Shown here piece after piece: positions 44,174 through 52,504 of a DNA stretch of 64,000 nucleotides. Where the stretch lies: positions 1,078,713-1,142,712 of the forward strand of contig NZ_LMFY01000001.1 in NCBI RefSeq assembly GCF_001426995.1, in the 5' to 3' direction. The notes under the pieces were generated by a model. The model did no database searches. It was not told the origin of the DNA and worked only from the letters and a program-made list of their open reading frames with translations. The position numbers and the translations under genes are program-made. This DNA comes from Microbacterium sp. Root553. GTDB taxonomy: Bacteria; Actinomycetota; Actinomycetes; Actinomycetales; Microbacteriaceae. Numbering within the stretch: the stretch's first letter is position 1; each line of letters starts with the position of its first letter.

Positions 44174-45565
44174 TCAGCGGCGTCCGAGCTGCGTGGTGAT
44201 CTCGGTCACCTGGTTGTAGATCGAGCGGCGCTCCTTCATGAGCTCGCTGATCTTCTTGTAGGCGTACATGACCGTGGTGTGATCGCGATTGCCGAACAGC
44301 TGTCCGATCTTCGGCAGCGAGAGACTGGTGCGCTCTCTGCAGAGGTACATGGCGATCTGTCGTGACGTCGCGATCTGCTGCGATCGGCTCGAGCCGTACA
44401 GGTCGTCGACGGTGAGCTTGAAGTACTGCGCCGTGGCCGTGATGATGTCGGTCGGCGAGATGATGTTGTCCTCCGCCGTGTCGATGATGTCGCGCAGGAC
44501 GGTCTGGGCCAGCGAGATGTCGAGCGCGGAGCGGTTGAGGCTCGCGAACGCGGAGACGCGGATGAGTGCACCTTCGAGCTCGCGGATGTTCGAGGACACG
44601 ACGGTGGCGATGTACTCGAGCACCTCGTCGGGAATGTGCAGCGCCTCGCTCTGGGCCTTCTTGCGGAGGATCGCGATGCGGGTCTCGAGGTCGGGGGCCT
44701 GGACGTCGGTGATGAGACCCCACTCGAAGCGGCTGCGCATCCTGTCCTCGAACCCGGTCAGGTGCTTCGGCGCCACGTCGCTGGTGATCACGACCTGCTT
44801 GTTGTGATCGTGCAGCGTGTTGAAGGTGTGGAAGAACGCCTCCTGGGTCTCGGCGCGACCCTGCAGGAACTGGATGTCGTCGATGAGGAGGATGTCCACC
44901 TCGCGGTAGCGCGCCTGGAACGCGGCGCCGCGGTTGTTGGCGATCGAGTTGATGAAGTCGTTCGTGAACTCCTCGCTCGAGACGTACCTGACCTTCACCC
45001 CTGCATAGAGGGATTGGGCGTAGTCGCCGATCGCGTGCAGGAGATGGGTCTTGCCGAGTCCGGAGTCGCCGTAGATGAAGAGCGGGTTGTATGCCTTGGC
45101 GGGAGCCTCCGCGACGGCGACGGCCGCTGCATGGGCGAATCGGTTGGACTGTCCGATGACGAAGTTGTCGAAGGTGTACTTCGGATTGAGTCGCGACTCG
45201 TGCCGCAGCTGCGTGGGCTGCTCCATCGGCGACTCGACGCGCGACTGCTCCTGACGGCCGTAGTCGGCGACGGCGATCGGTGCCGTGGGCTGCTCGGCGA
45301 GCTCATGGTTGACCACGACACGGTACGAGGTGACCTCTTCGCCGATGTGCGACAGCGCCTCCATGATCGGGAGCCGCAGACGTTTGTTGATCTGTGCCGC
45401 GGTGAGGTCGTTGGGCACCTCGAGGTACAGGGTCGCGGCCATCACGCCGGCCGGCACGGCGAGACTGAGGAATCCCTGCAGCTGGGGGGTGACCCGGTCA
45501 TCCGCTTCGAGCAGCTCCTGCACCGTGGTCCAGATCGGAACGTCGGGCTGGGCAGGTGATGACAT
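44174..45565 (-). CDS. dnaA: chromosomal replication initiator DnaA
   Basis: 463 aa from the ATG at 45565. The N-terminal domain I, a short linker and the AAA+ core have Walker A GDSGLGKTHLL and Walker B DILLIDDIQFL. Domain IV carries the DNA-binding signature NRDHTTVMYAYKK. It binds the boxes in oriC and opens the duplex. It is the one core gene here that is transcribed toward the origin. Its upstream region holds two more perfect DnaA boxes, so autoregulation is likely. Confidence 0.98.
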   Translation of the reverse strand: MSSPAQPDVPIWTTVQELLEADDRVTPQLQGFLSLAVPAGVMAATLYLEVPNDLTAAQINKRLRLPIMEALSHIGEEVTSYRVVVNHELAEQPTAPIAVADYGRQEQSRVESPMEQPTQLRHESRLNPKYTFDNFVIGQSNRFAHAAAVAVAEAPAKAYNPLFIYGDSGLGKTHLLHAIGDYAQSLYAGVKVRYVSSEEFTNDFINSIANNRGAAFQARYREVDILLIDDIQFLQGRAETQEAFFHTFNTLHDHNKQVVITSDVAPKHLTGFEDRMRSRFEWGLITDVQAPDLETRIAILRKKAQSEALHIPDEVLEYIATVVSSNIRELEGALIRVSAFASLNRSALDISLAQTVLRDIIDTAEDNIISPTDIITATAQYFKLTVDDLYGSSRSQQIATSRQIAMYLCRERTSLSLPKIGQLFGNRDHTTVMYAYKKISELMKERRSIYNQVTEITTQLGRR

Positions 45566-45882
45566 GACGCTCCGGGCTGCAGATGTGCGGAGGGCTCCCG
45601 AGACGTCAGGACCCTGTGGATAACTCCGGATGCCACGGTAGTCACAGCGGCTGTGAACGGCAACCTGCCCTGAGGAATCCGCGCGCGTGTTGCGCATACG
45701 TGCAGGCGAGGGGTTGTGGATAATAGCTGTGCGGATCTCGCAGGTCATCCACTGCCGAAGCGCGCAGATTTGCTCTGCGCGCCGTCAAGACGTACCCTTA
45801 ATCGGTTGACTTATGCCTGAACGGCAGATCCCTATGTCTCCGGTCAAAATGATCCCGGTGGCAGCATTCCCGGAGTGATTCC
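45566..45882. promoter_or_regulatory. dnaA-rpmH intergenic region with DnaA boxes
   Basis: 317 bp between the divergent dnaA and rpmH genes. Perfect DnaA boxes in minus orientation (TGTGGATAA) are at 45615-45623 and 45715-45723, with a weaker TCATCCACT at 45745-45753. It must contain both promoters, and DnaA binding here probably represses dnaA. It may also be part of the origin. Confidence 0.8.
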
Positions 45883-46020
45883 ATGAGCAAGCGCACCTTC
45901 CAGCCCAACAACCGTCGTCGCGCCAAGAAGCACGGCTTCCGTCTTCGCATGCGCACCCGCGCCGGCCGCGCCATCCTGTCGGCTCGCCGCGCGAAGGGCC
46001 GCACCGAGCTCTCCGCGTAG
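45883..46020 (+). CDS. rpmH: 50S ribosomal protein L34
   Basis: 45 aa: [18 protein letters not shown], then [22 protein letters not shown] split over the usual basic helix. It is the full L34 family length. It is the first gene of the plus-strand rpmH-rnpA-yidD-yidC-jag-rsmG run, with rnpA 6 nt downstream. Confidence 0.98.
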   Translation: MSKRTFQPNNRRRAKKHGFRLRMRTRAGRAILSARRAKGRTELSA

Positions 46021-46026
46021 AACGCT

Positions 46027-46371
46027 GTGCTCGCCCGCCCGTATCGTGTGACCCGCGGGAGCGACTATCGACTGGTCGTTCGACGCGGTTCACGTTGTGG
46101 CGGAGCCCGCGTCGTCACATCGATGCTGACGACGGGTGAGAGCAGAGCCGCGAGGTTCGGATTCATCATCAGCAAGCAGGTGGGCACCGCAGTGGTGCGC
46201 AACACCGTCCGTCGGCGACTCAAAGCCGTCTGTGCGGAGGCGCTGTCACGGGTACCCGAGGGCACGGATGTCGTCATCCGTGCCCTTCCTGCATCCGCGA
46301 CTGCGAGCTTCTCCGAACTGAGTGCCGATGTGAATCGCTGCCTCGACCGACTCGTGAAGACACGATCATGA
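46027..46371 (+). CDS. rnpA: ribonuclease P protein component
   Basis: 114 aa from a GTG. The conserved RNR-type basic helix is VVRNTVRRRLKAVC, and the N-terminal FR-type segment is RVTRGSDYRLVVRRG. It assists the RNase P RNA in tRNA 5' maturation. The stop overlaps the yidD ATG. Confidence 0.96.
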   Translation: MLARPYRVTRGSDYRLVVRRGSRCGGARVVTSMLTTGESRAARFGFIISKQVGTAVVRNTVRRRLKAVCAEALSRVPEGTDVVIRALPASATASFSELSADVNRCLDRLVKTRS

Positions 46372-46718
46372 CCGCTCTACCGGCGTCGTCGATCGGCACG
46401 GGACGGATGCAGGCGAGTGACCTGCTGCGCAGCATCCCCCTGATCCCCAGGAATCTCGTGCTGGGGTTCCTCACCGGGTACCGCAAGGTGATCTCCCCGA
46501 TGTACGGAGACGTGTGTGCGTACTACCCATCCTGTTCGGCTTACGCTGTAGGGGCGGTGCAACAGCACGGTGCCGTGCGGGGAACACTGTTCTCGGCGTG
46601 GCGCATTCTCCGTTGCAATCCCTGGAGTCACGGCGGCGTCGATGACGTCCGTCCGCATGAACACTTCCGCTATGACCTGACCGCTCGCGGTTTCGTCGTC
46701 CCTTCCCGAAAGGACTGA
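46368..46718 (+). CDS. yidD: membrane protein insertion efficiency factor YidD
   Basis: 116 aa. The YidD core is YRKVISPMYGDVCAYYPSCS, then AYAVGAVQQHGAVRGTLFSA and the CNPWSHGGVDDV end. It is longer at both termini than E. coli YidD. It supports YidC-dependent membrane insertion. It overlaps rnpA (ATGA) and is 3 nt before yidC. Confidence 0.95.
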   Translation: MTALPASSIGTGRMQASDLLRSIPLIPRNLVLGFLTGYRKVISPMYGDVCAYYPSCSAYAVGAVQQHGAVRGTLFSAWRILRCNPWSHGGVDDVRPHEHFRYDLTARGFVVPSRKD

Positions 46719-46721
46719 TCG

Positions 46722-47792
46722 GTGGGTCTTGACCTTCTGTTCGCCAGCGCAACACCGTCGCCGGCGCCTGCCTCCGGCGGCTTCGACCTGATCGGCACCA
46801 TCCTCTGGCCGCTCAAGTGGGTCGTCGAGCTCGTTCTCGTCGCCTGGCACTGGCTTCTGACCGCGGTCGGCCTCCCGGCCGCATCCGGTCTGACCTGGGT
46901 GCTGTCGATCGTCGGCCTCGTCATCGTCGTGCGTGCTGCCCTGATCCCGCTCTTCGTGAAGCAGATCAAGAGCCAGCGAAAGATGATGGAAATTGCTCCT
47001 GAACTGCGAAAAGTTCAAGAGAAGTATCGGGGCAAGAAAGATCAGCTCTCTCGCGAGGCCATGAGCCGCGAGACCATGGCGCTGTACAAGAAGCACGGCA
47101 CGACACCGATGTCGAGCTGTCTGCCACTGCTGGTGCAGATGCCGATCTTCTTCTCGCTGTTCAGCGTGCTGAGCGATGTGACCAAGCATCACAATGCCGG
47201 TATCGGTGGAGTCGGCTTCCTCAGCGCCGAGCTCACCGAGCAGTTCTACGACGCGAAGCTGTTCGGTGTGGCCTCGCTGCACGAGACTCTCGGCAACGCC
47301 GTGGAGGCGGGGAACACCACCGCGATCGTCATCCTGGTCACGCTCGTCGTCCTGATGATCGGATCGCAGTTCTTCACGCAGCTGCAGATCATCTCGAAGA
47401 ACCTGTCGCCCGAGGCCAAGACCGGCCAGGCGTACCAGATGCAGAAGATCATGCTCTACGTGCTGCCGCTCGGGTTCATCTTCTCGGGAATCTTCTTCCC
47501 GCTCGGTGTCGTCGTCTACTGGTTCATCTCGAACCTGTGGACCATGGGTCAGCAGTTCCTCGTCATCCGCGAGATGCCGACTCCCGGCTCGGAGGCCGCG
47601 AAGGCCCGTGAGGAGCGCCTGGCGCGCAAAGGCAAGGCCATCGATTCCTCGGGCAAGGTCGTGCCGATGGCGGTGTACGAGGCTGAGCAGCAGCGCATGC
47701 TCGACGAGGTGGAGAAGGCCAAGGCCGAGGCTCCCAAGCGTCAGCAGCCGGTCGGTAAGAAGCGTTCGAAGAAGAAGGGGAGCGGTGCATGA
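46722..47792 (+). CDS. yidC: membrane protein insertase YidC/OxaA
   Basis: 356 aa from a GTG, about five membrane helices, without the large periplasmic domain of Gram-negative YidC. It has the cytoplasmic coiled region (KSQRKMMEIAPELRKVQEKY), the TPMSSCLPLLVQMPIFFSLF helix and a basic C-terminal tail (KKRSKKKGSG). It inserts and folds membrane proteins with or without SecYEG. The stop overlaps the jag ATG. Confidence 0.96.
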   Translation: MGLDLLFASATPSPAPASGGFDLIGTILWPLKWVVELVLVAWHWLLTAVGLPAASGLTWVLSIVGLVIVVRAALIPLFVKQIKSQRKMMEIAPELRKVQEKYRGKKDQLSREAMSRETMALYKKHGTTPMSSCLPLLVQMPIFFSLFSVLSDVTKHHNAGIGGVGFLSAELTEQFYDAKLFGVASLHETLGNAVEAGNTTAIVILVTLVVLMIGSQFFTQLQIISKNLSPEAKTGQAYQMQKIMLYVLPLGFIFSGIFFPLGVVVYWFISNLWTMGQQFLVIREMPTPGSEAAKAREERLARKGKAIDSSGKVVPMAVYEAEQQRMLDEVEKAKAEAPKRQQPVGKKRSKKKGSGA

Positions 47793-48280
47793 CGGAGAAC
47801 ATCACGGCCATCGAGGAGCCGACAGTCGCACAGCTCGAGAACGAGGGCGACATCGCGGCTGACTACCTCGAAGAGCTCCTCGACATCGCCGACATCGATG
47901 GCGATCTGAACCTGGATGTCCGTCAGGGTCGGGCATACGTGTCCGTCGAAGCCGAGGGGAATGGCCTCTCTCTTCTGTCGGCACCTGACACGGTGCAGGC
48001 TCTGCAGGAGCTCACTCGTCTGGCGGTTCAGAACCGGACAGGCTCGTTCTCGCGTCTCATCCTCGACATCGGCGGCTCGCGCGACGCGCGCCGGGCTCAG
48101 CTCGAGACCCTCGTGAACGCGGCCGCTGCCAAGCTGGACGAGGGCGCGAGTCAGGCATCCCTTCCCGCGATGTCGAGCTACGAGCGCAAGCTGGTGCACG
48201 ACATCGCTGCCGATCAGGGTCTCGTGTCCGAGTCCTACGGCGAGGGTGCCGACCGTCACACGGTTCTCCGTCGTCGGTGA
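47789..48280 (+). CDS. jag: Jag/KhpB-type KH-R3H RNA-binding protein
   Basis: 163 aa. The KH-like middle (DYLEELLDIADIDGDLNLDV) is followed by a C-terminal R3H domain with LPAMSSYERKLVHDI. The N-terminal Jag domain seen in Firmicutes is absent. It binds RNA, and homologues affect cell elongation. It overlaps yidC, and a parS-like site begins immediately after its stop. Confidence 0.93.
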   Translation: MTENITAIEEPTVAQLENEGDIAADYLEELLDIADIDGDLNLDVRQGRAYVSVEAEGNGLSLLSAPDTVQALQELTRLAVQNRTGSFSRLILDIGGSRDARRAQLETLVNAAAAKLDEGASQASLPAMSSYERKLVHDIAADQGLVSESYGEGADRHTVLRRR

Positions 48281-48296
48281 TGTTCCACGTGAAACA
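48281..48296. promoter_or_regulatory. parS site 1
   Basis: TGTTCCACGTGAAACA, one mismatch to the consensus TGTTTCACGTGAAACA. It lies between jag and rsmG. ParB nucleation site (established consensus; binding not tested). Confidence 0.9.
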
Positions 48297-48314
48297 TCAC
48301 GTCGGACTCCGCCG

Positions 48315-48938
48315 GTGAGCATGCTCGAGCCGGAACCGGTCGTAGCAGCCGAGCTGTTCGGCGACAGGATCGACGTGGCCCGTCAGTTCACCGCGGCGCT
48401 CGCGGATCAGGGTGAGGAGCGAGGGCTCATCGGTCCTCTCGAGCTCCCACGACTGTGGACGCGACACATCCTCAACAGCGTGATCGCCGCCCCGCTCTTC
48501 CATGGATCGGTTGCCGATATCGGGTCGGGCGCAGGATTGCCCGGACTGGTTCTCGCGATCGCGCGTCCTGACGTGCACTGGACTCTCATCGAACCGATGG
48601 AGCGACGGATCACCTGGCTCAATGAGCAGGTGGAGGCACTGTCACTCGACAACGTCGAAGTACTGCGCGCGCGCGCCGAAGACGTCGATCGCCCCGGCGG
48701 GTTCGATGTGGTCACCGCTCGTGCTGTCAGCGCGCTGCGAACCCTGTTGCCGCTGACCGCACCTCTTGTGCGTGATGGCGGTGAACTCGCAGTACTCAAG
48801 GGCATGAACGCTGCGAACGAGATCGACGCGGCGCAGAAGCAGATCAAGAAGTACCGGCTGTCCGAGGTACGTGTCGAAGTGCTGGGAGAAGGCGTACTGC
48901 CCGAGATCACCAGAGTGGTGCGCGCGACCGTTCGGTGA
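48315..48938 (+). CDS. rsmG: 16S rRNA (guanine-N7) methyltransferase RsmG
   Basis: 207 aa from a GTG at 48315, chosen because upstream in-frame starts would read through the parS site; the ATG at 48321 is also possible. The SAM-binding motif is VADIGSGAGLPGLVLAI, and LWTRHILNSV and FDVVTARAVSALRTL are family signatures. It methylates G527 of 16S rRNA. It is the last core gene before the parS-rich gap. Confidence 0.93.
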   Translation: MSMLEPEPVVAAELFGDRIDVARQFTAALADQGEERGLIGPLELPRLWTRHILNSVIAAPLFHGSVADIGSGAGLPGLVLAIARPDVHWTLIEPMERRITWLNEQVEALSLDNVEVLRARAEDVDRPGGFDVVTARAVSALRTLLPLTAPLVRDGGELAVLKGMNAANEIDAAQKQIKKYRLSEVRVEVLGEGVLPEITRVVRATVR

Positions 48939-49288
48939 GGTGTTCCCCCCTTCCGTCGGGATGATGTCCTTGTGGTGGCGTGATCGTTCGTCGATTGTTC
49001 GACTTTTTGGGTGTTCGCTGGTTCTGCGTTTCGTGTTGCGCCCGACGGTGGGTGCTGGTCTCCAGCGGGATCCCGGTGAATGATGTGGGCAACATAGTCG
49101 CCGGGTTCCGAGTGCTGCCGGACTGGCGCAGGCCGGGTCGAGTCGTTGTCACGCGTCGCCTCGGGCCCCACGATATGCGGTTCTGCGGAGCAGCGCGCTC
49201 CGAGAGACCACTCGCTGCTGTGCCTGCCGAGCTCGCTCGTTTGCTAGCTGTGCCTATCGTTGCGCCGGGGCCGCCGACGAAGCTGCAG
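48939..49288. other. gene-poor segment after rsmG
   Basis: 350 bp without a convincing gene. An open frame at 48980-49300 runs into a parS site, has atypical T-rich codons at its start and no recognisable motif. Codon texture is unlike the neighbours, suggesting decayed or non-coding DNA. Confidence 0.5.
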
Positions 49289-49304
49289 TGTTTCACGTGA
49301 AACG
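49289..49304. promoter_or_regulatory. parS site 2
   Basis: TGTTTCACGTGAAACG, one mismatch at the last base of the 16-mer consensus. Confidence 0.88.
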
Positions 49305-49325
49305 CCGCGGAGGTCAACGACTCGA

Positions 49326-49341
49326 TGTTCCACGTGAAACA
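49326..49341. promoter_or_regulatory. parS site 3
   Basis: TGTTCCACGTGAAACA, one mismatch to consensus and identical to site 1. Only 21 bp from site 2. Confidence 0.9.
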
Positions 49342-49400
49342 TGTGGGGTGTGATGGAGCGGGTGTTCGTCGCGGAACAAGGTCACTCCATTCGAGGGTGA

Positions 49401-49416
49401 TGTTTCACGTGGAACA
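49401..49416. promoter_or_regulatory. parS site 4
   Basis: TGTTTCACGTGGAACA, one mismatch (the mirror variant of sites 1 and 3). Confidence 0.88.
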
Positions 49417-49890
49417 TAAGGTTCGCGGGAGCCGCCCGCCGGATCGGCAGAGCACCGTGGCCGTGGATTGGATGCGTCCTGGTGTTTCCGCCTGGGTAAT
49501 CCCGCAAGATATGTGTGCATACAGAGCCGCCAGTTTGCTGCGCACGGCCTCGGTTGCTCGCGGACCCATCCCACATCAGGGCTGGCCTGTCAGCGCTTGT
49601 CTACCAGTCCGGCGGGGTGCCCGCGGAGGTGGGTGGGAGCTACGGCGGCTACCTCCTCCCTCTCACGGCGGAGCTGCGGGTGGTTCCGGTCCAGGCGGAG
49701 AGGCGGGCGAGTATTCGCGATCACATCCGGCGGACGTCACGCATCAAAGGTGGATGATTCTCGTTGAGCCGGGAGCCGAGACGACGGGCTCTTGGGTCGA
49801 TGAGGGTAGCCGGCGGGGGCTTCGAGGGCACCGGCGCTGTCGTACGAACACGAACGGGCGCGCGCAGCGTGAGGGTGGTCGAGTTGCAGT
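49417..49890. other. gene-poor segment between parS sites and minisatellite
   Basis: About 470 bp. Overlapping frames exist in several phases, none with a recognisable domain or ribosome binding site. One frame (49515-49757) contains LVYQSGGVPAEVGGSYGGYL, which could be a remnant, but I cannot identify it. Treated as non-coding or decayed. Confidence 0.45.
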
Positions 49891-50009
49891 GGTGATGAGG
49901 CTCCGGCGGTCATGAGGCTCCGGCGGTGATGAACCTCCGGTGGTGATGAGGCTCCGGTGGTGATGAGGCTCCAGTGGCGATGAGGCTCCGGTGGTGATGA
50001 ACCTCCAGT
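49891..50009. repeat. 17-bp minisatellite, seven units
   Basis: Seven consecutive 17-bp units with the consensus GGTGATGAGGCTCCGGT run from 49891 to 50009, differing at only a few positions (C/T at the end, GG to AA in units 3 and 7). A partial eighth unit follows. Unit length is not a multiple of three, so it is unlikely to be coding. It lies between parS sites 4 and 5. Confidence 0.93.
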
Positions 50010-50535
50010 GGCGCTGAAGACGCGAGGACGAGTCAGGGGGGATCGTCGTCTGTGGCCCAGGCCCGTGGGGGGAGGGGCGGAGACAGGGGCGAGGAGCCCA
50101 GCCGGCGCCGTGTCATCGTGGTGGGACTATCTCCGCGACACACGCCGCCTGGAAGTCCATCGTCGTGAGGCACCGTCCTCTTGGCGTGTGACCCGGCTTT
50201 GTGGGGACGAGCGCACGGCCACCGCGACGCGAGAACTGCGTCGCACATGTGGCCTTCGCCGTCGTCGAGCGCGTCAGGCACCCCCACTCGACGAGATTGC
50301 CGCGTTGAGCGGCGGAGAGGAGCGGGACGGTTCCCTCCGATCCTTGGATCTCTCCTCCCTGCTCTGACGGCGTCAGCCGCGAGAGGACGGTGCATCTCGC
50401 GACGTGGCACGGTAGCAGACCCTCGCCCCGTCGCATCGGGAGCTCGACGGAGACGAGCGGGTACTGTGGTTCGACGGCATCCTGGCGCTCCTGAGCGGTT
50501 GCCCTGACTCTCCCCAGCTGTACCTTCCGGGCCCA
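50010..50535. other. gene-poor segment
   Basis: About 525 bp with only shadow-like frames in several phases and no recognised motif, promoter or hairpin of note. It continues the non-coding zone between rsmG and parA. Confidence 0.45.
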
Positions 50536-50551
50536 CGTTTCACGTGAAACA
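50536..50551. promoter_or_regulatory. parS site 5
   Basis: CGTTTCACGTGAAACA: the 14-bp inner palindrome is perfect, with one mismatch at the first base of the 16-mer. Confidence 0.88.
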
Positions 50552-50730
50552 CGCGGGTGCCGCTTCGGAGATCGGCGCGCAGGCCACCATCCGTTCCGCC
50601 CAGAGGGGGAGGGATGCGCCTAGGCAGTTCTCAGCGGCCGCCGTAGGTCGGTCGACCGATGTCGAGATGGCCGGGACTGCGTGTGTCGTTGATCATGCTT
50701 CGTGCCGTGCAGCCGAGACGGCCTCATGGT

Positions 50731-51181
50731 GTGCCGCGGAGACCGATCACAGGAATGTCGGGAGTAGGGACGTCCACGCTCCTCTCGGTTCTGGGGGATC
50801 GCGGTCATCGGGTGATCGATACGGACTACGGAGCGCGGAAGACCGCAGACGGACTGTGGGATGAAATGCGACTGTCTGCGTTGCTGAGTTCGGCGTCTTC
50901 CGTCGTCGTCACAGGAGCGGGGCGGGAGAACCGGGGGAGGTGCTGCGACCTATTCGACCACGTGGTGCTTCCCTCGAGAACCGAGGAGGTGATCCTCGCC
51001 CGGGTCGCTTGCCGCGCGAACAATCACTACGGCCGTACCGAGAGCGAGCGGCGGGAGATGCGCACGCATCTGCAGGATGTCGAACCTCGGCTACGCACGA
51101 CTGCGACAGAGCAGTTCGACGGCACGGACCGATGCCCTGGATCACCTCGCCGATCGTATCGAGCGGCTTCTTCGAGAGTAG
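50731..51181 (+). pseudogene. P-loop kinase-like (shikimate/adenylate-kinase-like) gene with frameshift
   Basis: The GTG at 50731 opens a frame with a P-loop-like PITGMSGVGTSTLLSVLGDR, then GHRVIDTDYG, GLWDEMRLSALLSS, VVVTGAGRENRGR, DHVVLPSRTEEVILARVA and MRTHLQDVEPRLR. This is the order of small actinobacterial AAA/shikimate-kinase-like proteins. Near 51118 the natural C-terminal helix moves to another frame: from 51119 it reads TARTDALDHLADRIERLLRE and stops at 51179-51181. The original frame instead runs on without homology. A single indel therefore probably inactivated the gene. It is located between parS sites 5 and 6. Confidence 0.65.
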
Positions 51182-51182
51182 G

Positions 51183-51198
51183 TGTTTCACGTGAAACA
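51183..51198. promoter_or_regulatory. parS site 6
   Basis: TGTTTCACGTGAAACA, a perfect match to the parS consensus. It starts 1 nt after the stop codon of the broken kinase gene. Confidence 0.95.
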
Positions 51199-51547
51199 GC
51201 CGGAACGCGAGCGGTCGTCTCTCCGGAACAGGGAACTGCGCGCGCGGCCGTCTCTCTGCCCCAGGCGCAGAGCCGTGACATGCACGGAAACTCCTCTGCT
51301 GCTGCACAGGTGCGCCACGACATGCCGGACCTCTCTCCCGACGGGGCCGTTGAAGCCGGACTCGTATCGACCCCGAATCGCACCGCCGGAGTTGGCTTCT
51401 GCTCGTGTCCCAGAACCCTCAACCCCCGATCACGGGTGGTTTCCTACTTCCGCCCCATCCTGCATCGGACACACGATCTTCAGGAGTCGAAGGCCGCGAA
51501 CGCCGGGATGCACCCGGGCGCTCACAGTCACTGTCTGCCGCAACGAT
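51199..51547. other. intergenic segment upstream of parA
   Basis: About 350 bp between parS site 6 and the parA promoter. Open frames crossing it are unconvincing. It ends with a TAGAGT -10-like element (51548-51553). Confidence 0.4.
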
Positions 51548-51553
51548 TAGAGT
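51548..51553 (+). promoter_or_regulatory. parA -10-like element
   Basis: TAGAGT, 24 nt before the parA ATG. The short leader includes AAAGGAG (51568-51574) and the start of parS site 7, so ParB bound at parS would sit on the promoter-proximal transcript region. Confidence 0.5.
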
Positions 51554-51577
51554 GGAAGGCGGCCCCGAAAGGAGTGG

Positions 51578-52504
51578 ATGTTTCACGTGAAACAGCCCGA
51601 AAAGGCATCACCGAAGAGCGATTTCGGGATGGACACACCCCTCGCGCGGGAGATCGCCGACCTGTCCGCACGTCGACGCGCTCTCGAAGGTGTGCAACTC
51701 CACTTCGGCGGAGAGACTCGCATCCTCACGGTCTCGAACCAGAAGGGCGGGGTCGGTAAGACGACCAGCGCGGTCAACGTCGCAGCCGCTCTCTCGGGCC
51801 TCGGAGCGAAGGTCCTCGTCATCGACCTGGATCCTCAGGGAAACGCGTCCACCGCGCTCGGCGTACCGCACAACGCGGAGACCCCGAGTGTGTACGACGT
51901 GCTGATCGAGGACACCGCACTCGCCGACATCGTGCAGCAGAGCCCTGAGGATGAGAACCTCTTCTGCGCCCCCAGCACCATCCACCTCGCCGGCGCCGAG
52001 ATCGAGCTCGTGGCCCAGGTCGCACGCGAACACCGTCTCCGCAGGGCGCTCGATGTCTATCTCATCGACAGCCCCATGGACTTCGTCATCATCGACTGCC
52101 CGCCGTCGCTCGGACTCCTCACCATCAACGCCTTCACGGCAGCGCGTGAGGTCTTCATCCCCATCCAGTGCGAGTACTACGCACTCGAGGGACTGAGCCA
52201 GCTGCTGGGCAGCATCCAGATGATCCAGAAGCACCTCAATCCGGACCTTCACCTGTCGACGATCCTCCTCACGATGTTCGACGGGCGCACCCGTCTCGCA
52301 CAGCAGGTCGCCGACGAGGTCCGCACCCACTTCCCGCAGCAGGTTCTGGACACCGTCATCCCGCGCTCCGTGCGGGTGTCGGAGGCACCGAGCTTCGGAC
52401 AGACCGTGATCGCCTATGACGGGCAATCCGCCGGCGCCGTCGCCTACCGCGAGGCCGCTGTCGAGATCGCGTCGCGCACGGCGACGCAGAGCAAGGAGAA
52501 ATGA
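51578..52504 (+). CDS. parA: chromosome partitioning ATPase ParA (Soj)
   Basis: 308 aa. An N-terminal extension of about 48 aa precedes the deviant Walker A VSNQKGGVGKTTSAVN; VLVIDLDPQGNAST and VIIDCPPSLGLLTINA follow. ParA forms ATP-dependent nucleoid-bound dimers that move ParB-parS complexes. The ATG at 51578 makes the parS palindrome encode the first residues (MFHVKQPE); a GTG inside parS (51588) is an alternative start. The stop overlaps parB. Confidence 0.96.
   Translation: MFHVKQPEKASPKSDFGMDTPLAREIADLSARRRALEGVQLHFGGETRILTVSNQKGGVGKTTSAVNVAAALSGLGAKVLVIDLDPQGNASTALGVPHNAETPSVYDVLIEDTALADIVQQSPEDENLFCAPSTIHLAGAEIELVAQVAREHRLRRALDVYLIDSPMDFVIIDCPPSLGLLTINAFTAAREVFIPIQCEYYALEGLSQLLGSIQMIQKHLNPDLHLSTILLTMFDGRTRLAQQVADEVRTHFPQQVLDTVIPRSVRVSEAPSFGQTVIAYDGQSAGAVAYREAAVEIASRTATQSKEK
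51579..51594. promoter_or_regulatory. parS site 7, embedded in the parA start
   Basis: TGTTTCACGTGAAACA, a perfect match. It begins at the second base of the proposed parA start codon, so the site is simultaneously coding sequence for the ParA N-terminus. Confidence 0.95.

Noticed and set aside
48980..49300. 106-codon frame after rsmG
   Set aside because: No ribosome binding site or motif, ends inside a parS site and has atypical codon use; treated as non-coding.
49325..49915. Open frame beginning MFHVKH and containing a second MFHVEH
   Set aside because: These peptides are translations of parS palindromes; the rest of the frame has no homology and crosses a repeat array.
49891..50009. CRISPR array
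   Set aside because: The repeats are directly contiguous 17-bp units without spacers and there are no cas genes.
50659..51759. 366-codon frame taken as a single protein
   Set aside because: Only its first part resembles a P-loop protein; the remainder reads out of frame, across a parS site and into the parA start, so the pseudogene interpretation fits better.
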